DNA of 40,963 bases from Caballeronia mineralivorans PML1(12) (GTDB lineage: Bacteria; Pseudomonadota; Gammaproteobacteria; Burkholderiales; Burkholderiaceae), in the NCBI RefSeq assembly GCF_001028175.1, contig NZ_AEJF01000107.1, positions 1 to 40,963 of the forward strand, written 5' to 3'. Every line of letters begins with the position of its first letter. The stretch's first letter is position 1. The notes below the pieces were generated by a model, which saw nothing but the letters and a program-made list of their open reading frames with translations, did not search any database and was not told the DNA's origin. This document shows positions 25,650-34,889 of this stretch, piece after piece. A program made the position numbers and the translations under genes.

Positions 25650-26995
25650 CTTCACTCGAATTGGAATCGCGGCAATCTGACTTTCGTCCGCTGCGCCAAC
25701 GCGAAATTCGCAGGCGCCGGTGGATGGCGTACAGACTTGGATCAAGGCCTAGTCGTAACCCGCGCAATCCAGCTTATGGTCAGCAACGGAAGTTTGCCAG
25801 CTGTGATTTGATAAGGGTGCGAGCGGTCCATGGGCAGGTCCATCCACATACGAAGACCCGTAACGCCGAGCGCTACGTGCTCGCACGATCTTGGAATCAG
25901 TTGCGGTTCCCGAATTGACTCGCTGCGTTGATACTTGCTGTCAGATGCATGAATAAGACAGCGGTCATAGGGTCCGCTTGGAAGACCGCATGCTCGGACG
26001 CAGAGGCACGACCGAACAGTCGGACTAATTTAACATAATTAATAGATCATCCCCCACCAACACAAATAATGTTCGATGTTGTTGTCAAACAATCGTAGAT
26101 AAGACGTCAAATTGCCATTCTCATTGATCATAAATTTTTTCAATGCTGATATTACCGGTTGTCGCCATTGAACCGGCTTGAAAATGGCCGAAAGAACGTT
26201 TTCCGTTGCACGCACTGCGGGGGAAGCAAATGCAGGTGTCGTAATAACGGTTATCACACCTGGACTGGCCGAAGCGGAGCGGTCTCGAGTTCAAAACGAT
26301 GATCGGGAAGCGCGCGGGAATGGCAGGGTGGCGTCGCCACGCTGACGTCGGCCGGCGTCACGATTGCCCGTGTTTGCCTGTGCGCAGTCCGACGCGATAG
26401 GGTGCGGGCCTCACTCACTGAACATCGCTATTAGCGATCGGTAGGAAGGAGACCGGGCGGCAAGCCACCCAGCACGATTGTTCCGGTACCAGTCCGCCAT
26501 GTTCGAGGCCGTCAAGGCGTTCAAGAATGCAGTGAACGCGCTGTGACGAAGTCGGGCCCTTGTAGATGTTGATCAGGACCGTTGGCGGGGGAAATGAAGG
26601 GGTAGATAGTTAGAGCTATCATACCCTTCAGTTCGTGACTTCAAGTTTGGCGACCGGCGCGGCGCCCCAACCTGCTCGCATTGAGTGACGGCACCCCTGG
26701 TATCTCTTCTCGCCCAACGTCGTCGATCACCTGATGATGTGCGTGCGCCAGCGGATCAGCGAAGCGGGGATGGCACCGGACCCGGTCGAGACGATGCCAT
26801 TTGTTGTTACGTCAGCCACCGAATTCGAGAAGGCCGGTCAGGCGATCGCGCATCTTGACATCTGGCGCTTGTGTGAGGCGTGCTAGATGCCGACGTTCCG
26901 TATTACGCGGGTCGGAGTTGACCGAACACGTGCGTCTTCCAACGCGTTTGCCTTCCAAAAAAGGTTGCGTTTATTTCGATTATTTCGGATAATTC
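25650..26995. other. Long gene-poor stretch with protein fragments
   Basis: About 1.3 kb with no complete gene I can support. Pieces that look like former coding sequence are: the open frame continuing after the PIN stop to TGA 25809-25811 (NLTFVRCANAKFAGAGGW); a segment ending at about 26546 (MFEAVKAFKNAVNAL); and a 65-codon frame 26689-26886 (WYLFSPNVVDHLMMCVRQR). I recognise none of them. The part at 26030-26200 is markedly AT-rich compared with its surroundings, and GTAATAAC-G-GTTATCAC at 26241-26257 is a near-perfect palindrome. This looks like a graveyard of lost genes between island modules. Confidence 0.4.
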
Positions 26996-27004
26996 TTTTA
27001 CAAT
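26975..27004 (+). promoter_or_regulatory. Possible promoter of the antitoxin-toxin pair
   Basis: TACAAT at 26999-27004 is a good -10 hexamer in an AT-rich segment. TTCGAT at 26975-26980 is a weak -35 with an 18-bp spacer. It lies just ahead of the long inverted repeat and the HTH antitoxin gene. Confidence 0.35.
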
Positions 27005-27010
27005 GAATTC

Positions 27011-27069
27011 GCCGGTGATCCGTCTGGGCCGCGGGGTAAAGCTTTTCGCGGCCCAGACGGATCACCGGC
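27011..27069. repeat. Perfect 23-bp inverted repeat in the antitoxin leader
   Basis: The arm at 27011-27033 (beginning GCCGGTGATCCGTC) is exactly complementary to 27047-27069 (ending GACGGATCACCGGC), with a 13-base loop containing AAGCTT. No T-run follows the right arm, so it is not a standard terminator. In RNA it would form a very stable hairpin about 50 bases before the antitoxin start; in DNA it could be an operator for the HTH antitoxin, a recombination site or a REP-like unit. Confidence 0.85.
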
Positions 27070-27122
27070 TTGCTGCGGTCAAAAAAACAAAGCCGAGCTT
27101 TTTAACATCGCGCGAGGAAAAC

Positions 27123-27599
27123 ATGTCCAATGAAGATGACGTCCTAGATACGGTTTTGGACGAGAGGGAAGTGGAGATCGCAAAGGCCGCGCAACGCTGT
27201 ATCGTTGCCGCGTTGGATCACTCGCGGGCCGTCAGCGTCGTGCTGATTGAGGAGGGGGCGGAGCATACAAATGACGGCAGTCCCACCCTTCAGCTGCCGC
27301 CCAAAATCCTGCGACTATTCGCCGATATGCTGGGTTTTCTCTCGCAAGGAAAGCCCGTTGCAGTGATTCCGAAGGAAATGGACCTCACCACCCAGCAAGC
27401 CGCAATGATGCTCAACATCTCCAGACCGTACTTGGTCCGGATGTTGGACGCCGGCGAAATACCTTTCCACAAAGTCGGATCGCATCGAAAAGTCACCTTT
27501 GACGATGTGAGAGTTTTTAAGGAAAAACGACGGGCGCGGTCGCTTGATGCGCTGAGAGAGCTATCGGAGCAAGCACAAGAACAGGGCATGGGCTATTAA
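27123..27599 (+). CDS. Excisionase-type HTH antitoxin
   Basis: 158-aa protein with a MerR/excisionase-type helix-turn-helix at about residues 85-135 (LTTQQAAMMLNISRPYLVR, then AGEIPFHKVGSHRKVTFDDV). The start at 27123 is supported by GAGGAAAAC immediately upstream; the frame continues upstream to 27003 but that would translate one arm of the inverted repeat. The N-terminal half is acidic and probably forms the oligomerisation or toxin-binding part. It overlaps the PIN toxin by one base (TAATG). The arrangement is a known type II toxin-antitoxin layout in which the HTH protein represses the operon. Confidence 0.85.
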   Translation: MSNEDDVLDTVLDEREVEIAKAAQRCIVAALDHSRAVSVVLIEEGAEHTNDGSPTLQLPPKILRLFADMLGFLSQGKPVAVIPKEMDLTTQQAAMMLNISRPYLVRMLDAGEIPFHKVGSHRKVTFDDVRVFKEKRRARSLDALRELSEQAQEQGMGY

Positions 27600-28177
27600 T
27601 GGCGGGCGCCCGGTCCTACACGGTGCTGCTCGACGCATGCGTGCTGTATCCAGCGCCGCTCCGAGATCTGTTGATGCGCCTCGCCGTTGATGGTTTGTAC
27701 CATGCCCGCTGGACGTACGAGATTCACGACGAATGGATTCGAAACCTCAATAAGAATCGACCCGATATCGGCCTAGGTAAATTGCATGCGACCAGAGACC
27801 TCATGATTGATGCGGTCCCGGACAGCATCATTACGAACTACGAAAAGATTATCGATTCGATGGATTTGCCCGATTCAAATGATCGGCACGTGCTTGCTGC
27901 GGGCATAGTAGGGCATGTCGATGCTATCGTCACATTCAACGTTCGAGATTTTCCCGAGCACGCGGTCAAGCCATACGACATCGAGATCATCCACCCCGAT
28001 GATTTCATCGTTTTACAATACGGGCTCGATAAATTGCGGGTTTTAGCGACGGTGAAGGCACTTCGGGCAACTCTGACCCGACCGGTGCTAAGTGCGACCG
28101 AGCTATTGAAAATCTACGAGACCCACGGCTTACCGCAGACAAGTCAGATTCTCACAAGCGCAATTGACTTGATCTAG
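27599..28177 (+). CDS. PIN-domain toxin (PIN_3-like)
   Basis: 192-aa PIN-domain protein of the longer class partnered by HTH antitoxins. Acidic residues are D12 in VLLDACVLYPAPLRD, E and D in WTYEIHDEWIRNL, D in LPDSNDRHVLAAG, and the final block ATFNVRDFP-like segment IVTFNVRDFPEH. It is expected to be an RNase that halts growth when the antitoxin is lost. The start overlaps the antitoxin stop by one base. It is unrelated at sequence level to the PIN protein at 25029, so the island carries two independent PIN modules. Confidence 0.85.
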   Translation: MAGARSYTVLLDACVLYPAPLRDLLMRLAVDGLYHARWTYEIHDEWIRNLNKNRPDIGLGKLHATRDLMIDAVPDSIITNYEKIIDSMDLPDSNDRHVLAAGIVGHVDAIVTFNVRDFPEHAVKPYDIEIIHPDDFIVLQYGLDKLRVLATVKALRATLTRPVLSATELLKIYETHGLPQTSQILTSAIDLI

Positions 28178-28356
28178 GCCCTTACGTCGACGAGCGTGTT
28201 CAACACTTTCTGCTGCGCCTCCTGCAAGCAATGGCAAACGACGCGGTCCTGGACAAGACAGCGCGTCTAAGGACCGAGTGAACGCTTTCCCCCTCCTAAT
28301 ATCCGGAATCTGCATCGCCCGGGTACCCGCAAAAACAACAAATTGGGCTAAGAGTA

Positions 28357-29781
28357 ATGACCCCACCCAAGCTTTTCATCTCGTACAGTTGGACAACGCC
28401 GAGTCACGAGCAGTGGGTTCTGGACCTCGCCGAGCGACTGCGTCAGGACAACATTGACGTCATCCTTGATAAATGGGACCTGCGCGAGGGACATGATGCG
28501 CACGCTTTTATGGAGCGAATGGTCACGGATAAGGAAATCAAAAAAGTCGCAATCATTTGCGACGCCGCCTACGTTCGTAAAGCGAACGAGCGCGCGCGCG
28601 GAGTGGGTGCCGAAACGCAAATCATCACCGGAGAAATCTACGGTGCTACGACCCAAGATAAGTTTGTGGCAGTGATCGCCGAAAAGGACGACGACGGCAA
28701 GCCGTACCTTCCGGCGTACTACACTGGCCGCATCCACATTGATCTTGCGGATCTGGATCGGCATGAAGAGCAATACGAGCGTCTGGTCCGTTGGGTATTC
28801 GACAAACCTCTATATGTGAAACCGCCGCTAGGAAAGACACCGGCGTTTCTGGAAGCAGCAACTGCGGTAACGATCGGAAATCGCTCATCGATGAAGCGCG
28901 CCCTTGATCAACTGCGCGATGGCAAGGCGACGGCGGCCGCCGCGCTCGATGATTACCTGTCGAGCGTGGCCGAAGGAGTAGAGCAGTTGCGGATTTTGAA
29001 AGTCCCAGGTATCGAGTTCGATCAGCAAGTCATCGATTCTATCGACGCGTTTTCGCCGACCCGCGATGAGCTGCTCGGCGTTGTACGAACGATCTCGCGT
29101 TACCAGCCCACGGATGAAAACCTTACCAAGGTGCATCGCTTTTTCGAGAAGTTGCTTCGTTACCACGGGCCACTTTCGAACGTAAGCAGTTGGAGCAGTG
29201 ACGATTTCGACAATTTTGTGTTCCTGACATATGAACTTTTCGTTCACACGATCGCGATCCTTCTCGACGATGATCGCTTCGAGCAGGCAGCGATGCTCAT
29301 GGAAACCGATTTTTATATTGAACGCAATGTATCCTCCGGCGGTGAGCCGATGGTATCGGCGACGACGCTTGACCGCGACCTCGAATCTCTCGACCGCCGC
29401 AATCATCGACTGGGACTGAAACGGGTCTCGCTGAGGGCTGACCTGCTACACGAACGAACGAAGACCATGCCGTTTCGTTTCGAATTGCTGGCACAGGCGG
29501 ACCTTGTGTTGTTTCTTCACTTCAGGCGAAGGGGGCTCCATTGGTGGCCGTATACGTCCCTTTACCTTGGGTCTGGTCGGACACCGCTACCGCTATTTGC
29601 TCGCGCCAATTCGACAAGATTTTTCGAGAAAATGCGAGTCCTTTTCGGGGTCGACACCGGCACGCAATTACGCGACTTCCTCCAGCAACTCGAGGCAAAT
29701 GATGACCTTCCCCGGTGGGGTCACCGGCGTTTACCAATTCAATGGCTTACGGCGGCTGAGTCCCTAGCTACAAAACCTTGA
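28357..29781 (+). CDS. SEFIR-domain (TIR-like) protein
   Basis: 474-aa protein. Residues about 4-150 form a SEFIR domain: KLFISYSWTTPSHEQWVLDLAERL, then VILDKWDLREGHDAHAFME, then ICDAAYVRKANERARGVGAE. SEFIR/TIR domains in bacteria often signal or degrade NAD in phage defence; the conserved glutamate of TIR NADases is plausible at GAETQIITGEIY but not proved. The remaining 320 residues are not recognised and contain helices rich in leucine and arginine (TYELFVHTIAILLDDDRFEQ). It is followed 240 bp later by a DUF4209 protein on the same strand. It probably acts as a cytoplasmic effector or sensor. Confidence 0.8.
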   Translation: MTPPKLFISYSWTTPSHEQWVLDLAERLRQDNIDVILDKWDLREGHDAHAFMERMVTDKEIKKVAIICDAAYVRKANERARGVGAETQIITGEIYGATTQDKFVAVIAEKDDDGKPYLPAYYTGRIHIDLADLDRHEEQYERLVRWVFDKPLYVKPPLGKTPAFLEAATAVTIGNRSSMKRALDQLRDGKATAAAALDDYLSSVAEGVEQLRILKVPGIEFDQQVIDSIDAFSPTRDELLGVVRTISRYQPTDENLTKVHRFFEKLLRYHGPLSNVSSWSSDDFDNFVFLTYELFVHTIAILLDDDRFEQAAMLMETDFYIERNVSSGGEPMVSATTLDRDLESLDRRNHRLGLKRVSLRADLLHERTKTMPFRFELLAQADLVLFLHFRRRGLHWWPYTSLYLGSGRTPLPLFARANSTRFFEKMRVLFGVDTGTQLRDFLQQLEANDDLPRWGHRRLPIQWLTAAESLATKP

Positions 29782-30021
29782 AGATAGAGCGCAGTGGGCG
29801 ATTTGCCTGCGTCTGCCCGGGCGTCTAAAGGAACACAAGAGGGCTGCGCGCTCGACAAGGTCCCGCAGGTATTTTCCCCGGTCTGGATCGCGCTGCGAAG
29901 CGACGATTGCGACTTACCAACACGGCCACCCAGACTGCGTATCCGTTTTGCAGGTCTGTTGCCCGAGACTGGCAGTGCTGGTTTTGCGAAGCCCGTATCT
30001 TCTTCTTGACTGGAGTACAGC

Positions 30022-31833
30022 ATGCCGATCGACTGGGACTTGATTACTGCGGACGTTATGACCTCTCTTGAGCTTGACAGGCTGGTGGAGACGGTTCCGC
30101 AAAAAGAGTGCATGGCTTACGGGGATGCTCTTTCGGCAGCCGTCAAAGATGAAGCACGGTGGACGACCGCCCAGCATGAAGGCTTGCGCTTTGCTGGGGC
30201 GTCGATGACGATGATGCTGCGGGCTGGCGAGCCATCAGAACCGTTCGGCCCCTTATTTGTCATGGGGAACAGCCGGGGTGCGGTGCCCGCCGATTTTCCC
30301 CGTGATGCGTTGCTGCGACTGCTTGAATGGGCGATAGCCCTTGTTGACCCGGAACTCCGGGCGCGATTTCTCGATGTGTTGTGGGTGCAAGCGAAGGCGT
30401 TCAAGGCGGCGCAGGGCGCAATTCACGCGTACCTTGAGTCGGCGAAGCGCCTGGAACATCCAGAGGAATGGACACCATACGTCGAGCGGCTTGAACGTGC
30501 GCTTCGGATCGCATCCAGCCTGGGGAAAGGTGGGATCCTCTTGCGTGACGGCGTGCTGGCTGAAATTGAGTCTGCGGTAATCCGCTATCGAGGCGAAGAT
30601 CCTCTGTACGTGACATATCGGCTTGTCGGTCTTTTGCTCGAGTTTCGACATGGGGACGCTGTCGCGCTCGCACGGTTCGCCGCCATCGCGGCGGACCGCG
30701 CCGAAGCGGCGGGTGACTTCTGGCGCATGAAGGACTATTTCGAGCGGGTCGCCGAATGCCATGCGGCAACTGGAGACTCGGATGCACGTGCGGACGCGCT
30801 GAGGCACGCCGCGGAAGCACTCGTTAAGGAGGCGGAGTCAGCGGCGGCAACTCCTCAACCTGGCAGGGGCGCTATGGCGGGGGCCAGCATTATGGCGCAG
30901 GCGGTCAATGCAATGCGGCAGGCGCCGGGCGGAAAGGAACGTGCCGATGAGTTGCACGAACGGCTGTTGGAGCTCCAGGAGAAGTCGATGACGGAGATGA
31001 AGCCCATCTCAACCGGGAGTGATGCTTCTGAACTCGTCGAACGTGCGCTCACCGCTGTTCGTGATAAGAGGTTTCGCGAGGCAGTGTTGTCTCTGTGCAC
31101 GATGGCAAGTCCCCCGTCTCCGGAGAAGCTGCGAGAGCAGGTTCAGCATCAGGCCGGGTTGGCGATCCTGGGAAGCATGCTGGGCAGCGACGTGGTCAAT
31201 TCGCGTGGTCGAGTAGTCGCGAAAGCGCCTCCGCTGCCGCAAGGTGAAGCCGATTCGGACAATGCGGGTCTGAGGTTTCGCATGTACAGGAACGCGCGGC
31301 TAGGGCGAAGCCTGACAGTTCAAGCCATGCTAAATCCGGCTCGGGAAGAAATTGTTGCTGCGCATAACCCTTCAAGGCAGGACGTAGCGAGTCTGATTCA
31401 ATATAGCCCCTGGATTCCGCCTGGCCACGTGGAAAGCTTCGCCAGAGCATTGGTCGCTGGGTTTCAGGGCGACATGCTCGTGGCGACCCATCTAGTGCCG
31501 CCACAGTTCGAAGCGATGGTGCGGTATGTGGTGGAAATGGCCGGCGGGTCGACGTCGATGTTCGACCCTCAGGGACTTCAACCTGAGAAGTCCCTTAATG
31601 CGCTGCTTGAGACCGACGAAGCACTGGAAGTATTCGGTGAAGCAGGGCTCCTCGAACTTAACGATCTTTTTGTCGACCAACTTGGCGCAAACCTCCGTAA
31701 CGAGGTGGCGCATGGTCTTCTCGAAGACGAGGGGATGTTCAGCACCGACGCACTGTATGCGTGGTGGCTCTTGCTGCGCTGCTGCGTGCTCACATCCATG
31801 AAAGTAGAAGTGAGCGCACGTGGGACGCATTAA
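30022..31833 (+). CDS. DUF4209 domain protein with HEPN-like RNxxAH motif
   Basis: 603-aa protein with GGAG 6 bases before the ATG. It is largely alpha-helical. The C-terminal region (about residues 515-600) carries the DUF4209 block with LNALLETDEALEVFGEAG, LNDLFVDQLGANLRNEVAHG and a final WWLLLRCC helix. RNEVAH (about 557-562) matches the R-x4-H signature of HEPN ribonucleases. The middle third contains TPR-like helices (GDFWRMKDYFERVAECHAATGD). It is probably a partner or effector next to the SEFIR protein; the two are 240 bp apart with no visible gene between. No function is established for the family that I can name. Confidence 0.75.
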   Translation: MPIDWDLITADVMTSLELDRLVETVPQKECMAYGDALSAAVKDEARWTTAQHEGLRFAGASMTMMLRAGEPSEPFGPLFVMGNSRGAVPADFPRDALLRLLEWAIALVDPELRARFLDVLWVQAKAFKAAQGAIHAYLESAKRLEHPEEWTPYVERLERALRIASSLGKGGILLRDGVLAEIESAVIRYRGEDPLYVTYRLVGLLLEFRHGDAVALARFAAIAADRAEAAGDFWRMKDYFERVAECHAATGDSDARADALRHAAEALVKEAESAAATPQPGRGAMAGASIMAQAVNAMRQAPGGKERADELHERLLELQEKSMTEMKPISTGSDASELVERALTAVRDKRFREAVLSLCTMASPPSPEKLREQVQHQAGLAILGSMLGSDVVNSRGRVVAKAPPLPQGEADSDNAGLRFRMYRNARLGRSLTVQAMLNPAREEIVAAHNPSRQDVASLIQYSPWIPPGHVESFARALVAGFQGDMLVATHLVPPQFEAMVRYVVEMAGGSTSMFDPQGLQPEKSLNALLETDEALEVFGEAGLLELNDLFVDQLGANLRNEVAHGLLEDEGMFSTDALYAWWLLLRCCVLTSMKVEVSARGTH

Positions 31834-31835
31834 AT

Positions 31836-31887
31836 CTGTCAACTCAAAATCCCGGCCGCAGAGGGGCTTGCTAGTTTGAGTTGACAG
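31836..31887. repeat. 13-bp perfect inverted repeat after the DUF4209 gene
   Basis: CTGTCAACTCAAA (31836-31848) and TTTGAGTTGACAG (31875-31887) are exact complements around a 26-base loop, starting 2 bases after the stop codon. No T-run follows. The TGTCAA outer ends are transposon-like, but it could also be an mRNA 3' hairpin. Confidence 0.6.
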
Positions 31888-32033
31888 TATTACTCGTCGT
31901 CGCTCGCCAGGAATCCGTTCGCCGTCATGTAGCCATCCGAAACGCCTTTCAGCCAGTAACGAAAAACGTCCCTCCTTTTGAGGGACTCGTAATCCTTCAT
32001 CTCTGCCCACCGGCAGCGGGCACGCGAGAATGC

Positions 32034-32453
32034 TGTTGTTGTCCGTTAATTCCGCTAGCAGTGTCCATAGATGATGCTAGCGGGAAAATAGCCGTGAAGC
32101 ATGTCCAGAAAGGGATTGAAGCGAAATCGCCGCGTTGGACGATGTTGCGTTTCGGCAACGGGCAGGCGGCGAGATGTTCGTTAATTCTGCTAGCGCGTTG
32201 GCCCCGCCCATCAATTCCGCTAATGCGGCATTTTTATATTTTCCAAATAATACAAAGCTATCCTTAACAAAAGGTGGTGCAACAGTCGGAAAACACCTTG
32301 TTTTTGGACAGCGCGCATATTCGAATGGGCGAAGCATTGAACCACTTCCTCCACGCTATGCCGGACGAGTTAGCAGGGCGCCGCGCTAGCAGAATTAATG
32401 GGCACGATTAGCGTCCCTGTGGACATGGCTAGCGTTAATAACGGACTTCAACA
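32034..32453. mobile_element. Decayed transposon end or MITE-like element inside the relaxase gene
   Basis: About 420 bp of non-coding sequence whose ends are imperfect inverted repeats: TGTTGTTGTCCGTTA at 32034 and the complement of TGTTGAAGTCCGTTA ending at 32453, both followed by GCTAGC and TGTCCA. Inside are further copies of TTAATTCYGCTA (32046, 32181, 32211 as TCAATTCCGCTA, and inverted at 32387). No transposase gene is present and no target duplication was found. It directly abuts the surviving traI-like sequence, which it probably truncated. Confidence 0.45.
32161..32221 (+). repeat. 61-bp direct repeat, copy A
   Basis: This copy matches 35186-35246 at 58 of 61 positions. It includes GATGTTCGTTAATTCTGCTA and a second TCAATTCCGCTA unit. 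A weaker common tail (AAAGCTATCC) follows both copies. It marks the left side of the 3.0-kb segment holding the relaxase remnant and PH-domain gene. Confidence 0.85.
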
Positions 32454-34303
32454 TCAAGCAAGCGCGCCAAAGAGCAGTTGGCGGAGCGCGGCGAAGGCTG
32501 GCGCACGGTGGTTGAGCGGATGTATGCGGCGTATGAGCGCGCGGACAGTGAAGAGCGCGCACGGCTCATTGCCACGAGCGCGGAAAAATTCGTACGAGAA
32601 AAGTTTGGCCTCAAAGGCGGTGGCAAGCTGCCCCGCGATTTCGACCCGGACACTGAGCCGCCCAGTCTGGCTCAGGTCAAGTCGCTGGGCGGTGTTGCGT
32701 CGCTTTCGTTTGGCGGCCCAGCGGCCGGTGCTCAAGGCGGCGTTGCCGGTGGGGATGGCGGCTCAAGCGACTCAAGTGGTGGACGGTCGCGCATGGCATC
32801 GCCCGATTCACCGGGCGTTGCGGATCACCCATACGGTTTCGATGGCGCTGATGGGGCTTATGAGTCCTCTGGCGAGCCACCGAGCACCGCCGAAGGCTCA
32901 CACAGCATGCCGGCGGTCTCGACGCCTGGCAACGTCGACGTATTGCAACCTGATGGCGCCTTACCGCAACTAACGATCTCCCCGCAATCCGCCACCGGAC
33001 GGCAAGCCGATTCGGTGCGCGACCAGTTTGCACGGGACCTGGCTGAAGCCCGTGCGGCACGCAACGATGCCACGCGCTCGGAGTTTCAAGAGATCAAAGC
33101 CACGCTCGATGCGTACCGGCTCCTCGCGGCTCTTTCACACTCGCACGGACTGGTCGTCGGTAAATATCAGATCACGAAGGGGCGCGACGGTAGCGACCGG
33201 ATTCAGGCCGGCTCGCGTAATCTGAATGTCTCCGATTTTCTGACGAAGGAGATGAATTTACCGTGGTCGGAGGCGGTCCAGTTGATGCGCGAGCAATACC
33301 GGGCGCAGACCGGACTTGATCCCGCGCATGCGCCCCGCCGCACGCCGGAGCAGGATCTGTGGAGCGAGTTTCAGCGCTTTCGGAAGCAGTACGGCGATGC
33401 ACTGCGTGCCGAATGGCTGGAGCAAGGTGCTCGTGAGCAAGCGTGGCGCAGTGCGATTAAATCGACCTTTTACGCGAAACGTAGTGCCGTCGTCGACAAC
33501 ACGGCATGTCGCTGGCCGCGCGCCGTGCTGCGGTGTCAGTGGCTCGCGTGGAGCGGATTGAAGCTGAGGCTGTCTTGCGAAAACAGATCGCTCGCGAGCG
33601 GGATGCATTGAAAGCGGCGATGCGCCGGCCGTTGACGGACCAGTACCGGGACTTCCTGCAGGATCAGGCGCAACTCGGTAATGTGCGGGCACTGCGTGAG
33701 CTGAGAAGGATGCAGACAACGCAGCCAACGCCGCGAACGGGCGACGACGGCGAGAGCACCGGCATCGCGTTCGGAGCGAGCCGCCGGGTCAGTGCCAGCG
33801 AGCTGAACGAAATCATCTATGGCGGCCCGGTCATCACGCATCATGTGCAGGAAAACGGCAATGTCGACTACAAGCGTGATGGTGTGGCGCTGATGATCGA
33901 CGAAGGCCGCACGGTGCGGATGTGGGTCCACGACCGCGACGCGATCGAGATCGGCCTACGCCTCGCGCAGCAGAAGTTCGGGCCGACGCTCACGCTTACC
34001 GGGCCTGAGGATTTCAAGATGGCGACTGCGCGTGTGGCGGCCGAGGCGCGCATGAATGTGGATTTTGATGATGAGGTGGTGAGCGGCATCTTGCATGCGC
34101 GGCGCGCCGAACTGGATGCTGAGGCAGATGGCCGGCGCGCACTTGAACGCGAGCGGGATGACACCGCGCGTCGTCAGGACCGTGACGAACTGCCTGCGCG
34201 CACTTCGAAGCCGGACGCGCCCGGCGCATCGGAACAACAGAGAGAGAATGACGATCCAGAACCCGACTCGGGCGAGCCTGACCAGCCCGAGATCGATCGA
34301 TAA
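32442..34303 (+). pseudogene. traI: Conjugative relaxase C-terminal remnant (TraI/LPD7-like) with frameshift
   Basis: A start-less frame (32442-33505) encodes KRAKEQLAERGEGWRTVVER, a glycine/serine-rich linker and the helical stretch ending in WRSAIKSTFYAKRSAVVDN. It then continues in another frame from about 33506 (MSLAARRAAVSVARVERIEAE) through the LPD7-type domain (YGGPVITHHVQENGNVDY, TVRMWVHDRDAIEIGLRLAQ) to TAA 34301. Joining the two needs one base restored near 33500. The N-terminal relaxase domain with its catalytic tyrosine and histidines is missing. This is the scar of a conjugative or mobilisable element, not a working gene. Family recognised from the C-terminal region. Confidence 0.65.
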
Positions 34304-34361
34304 TGACCGCACGGCCGCATTCGGTCGCGGCTCAGAAAGCACAATTTAAAGGTAAAAACCT

Positions 34362-34889
34362 ATGGCACGTTATGGCATCGTTCCGAGAAGCGAACCTATT
34401 AACGCAGCGATATTTCGGGGGGCACCGTCGCAGATTATCAACCTGCCGGTCTTCATCAAAGGCGCAGTTGCCATCTTGGCCGTTGGTATCGGCTTCGAAT
34501 ACGCGTCAACCCAGTGGCCGGTGCCATGGTTCGTTCCTGTGCTGGCTGTCCTTCTGGTGCTTGGTGGCATTGGACTCGCATATCTGCAGGTCAAATTCAC
34601 TGAGTTTGAGATCGATGTGGAACGGATCACCTGTCGCAAAGGGATCCTCAATAGAACGGTGCAGAGCGTCGAGCTGTTCCGGATTCAAGACGTGACCTCG
34701 GTTCATCCCTGGTGGCAACGCATGTTCGGAATCGGCGCAGTCGTCGTGATGACGAGCGATTCGAACAACTAGGTGTGGCGATTGCCGGGGATGAAGGACG
34801 CGGAACAGTTGCGCAACGAGCTTAACCGCGCGGCGATCGCATTGCGCGATGTGAAAGGCGTACGGGAAGTCAATATGGGTCGAGTCTAG
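34362..34889 (+). pseudogene. PH-domain (bPH2/YdbS-like) membrane protein with internal amber stop
   Basis: An ATG at 34362 with AAAGG upstream opens a protein with two membrane segments (FIKGAVAILAVGIGFEY and WFVPVLAVLLVLGGIGLAYL) and a bacterial PH domain (FEIDVERITCRKGIL, VELFRIQDVTSVHPWWQRMFG). A TAG at 34770-34772 interrupts the frame after SDSNN. The same frame continues without shift (VWRLPGMKDAEQLRNELNRA) to TAG 34887-34889. That continuation completes the domain, so the TAG is a nonsense change. The 136-residue product may still be made. It lies 58 bp after the relaxase remnant, which suggests that both came with the same mobile element. Confidence 0.7.

Noticed and set aside
25661..25918. 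85-codon plus-strand frame after the PIN gene
   Set aside because: Composition is arginine-rich and motif-free, and no ribosome-binding site is seen. The frame that continues from the PIN gene looks more protein-like, but is also only a fragment.
26039..26257. 72-codon minus-strand frame in the AT-rich patch
   Set aside because: It needs a GTG start without a ribosome-binding site and shows no known domain. Too weak to call a gene.
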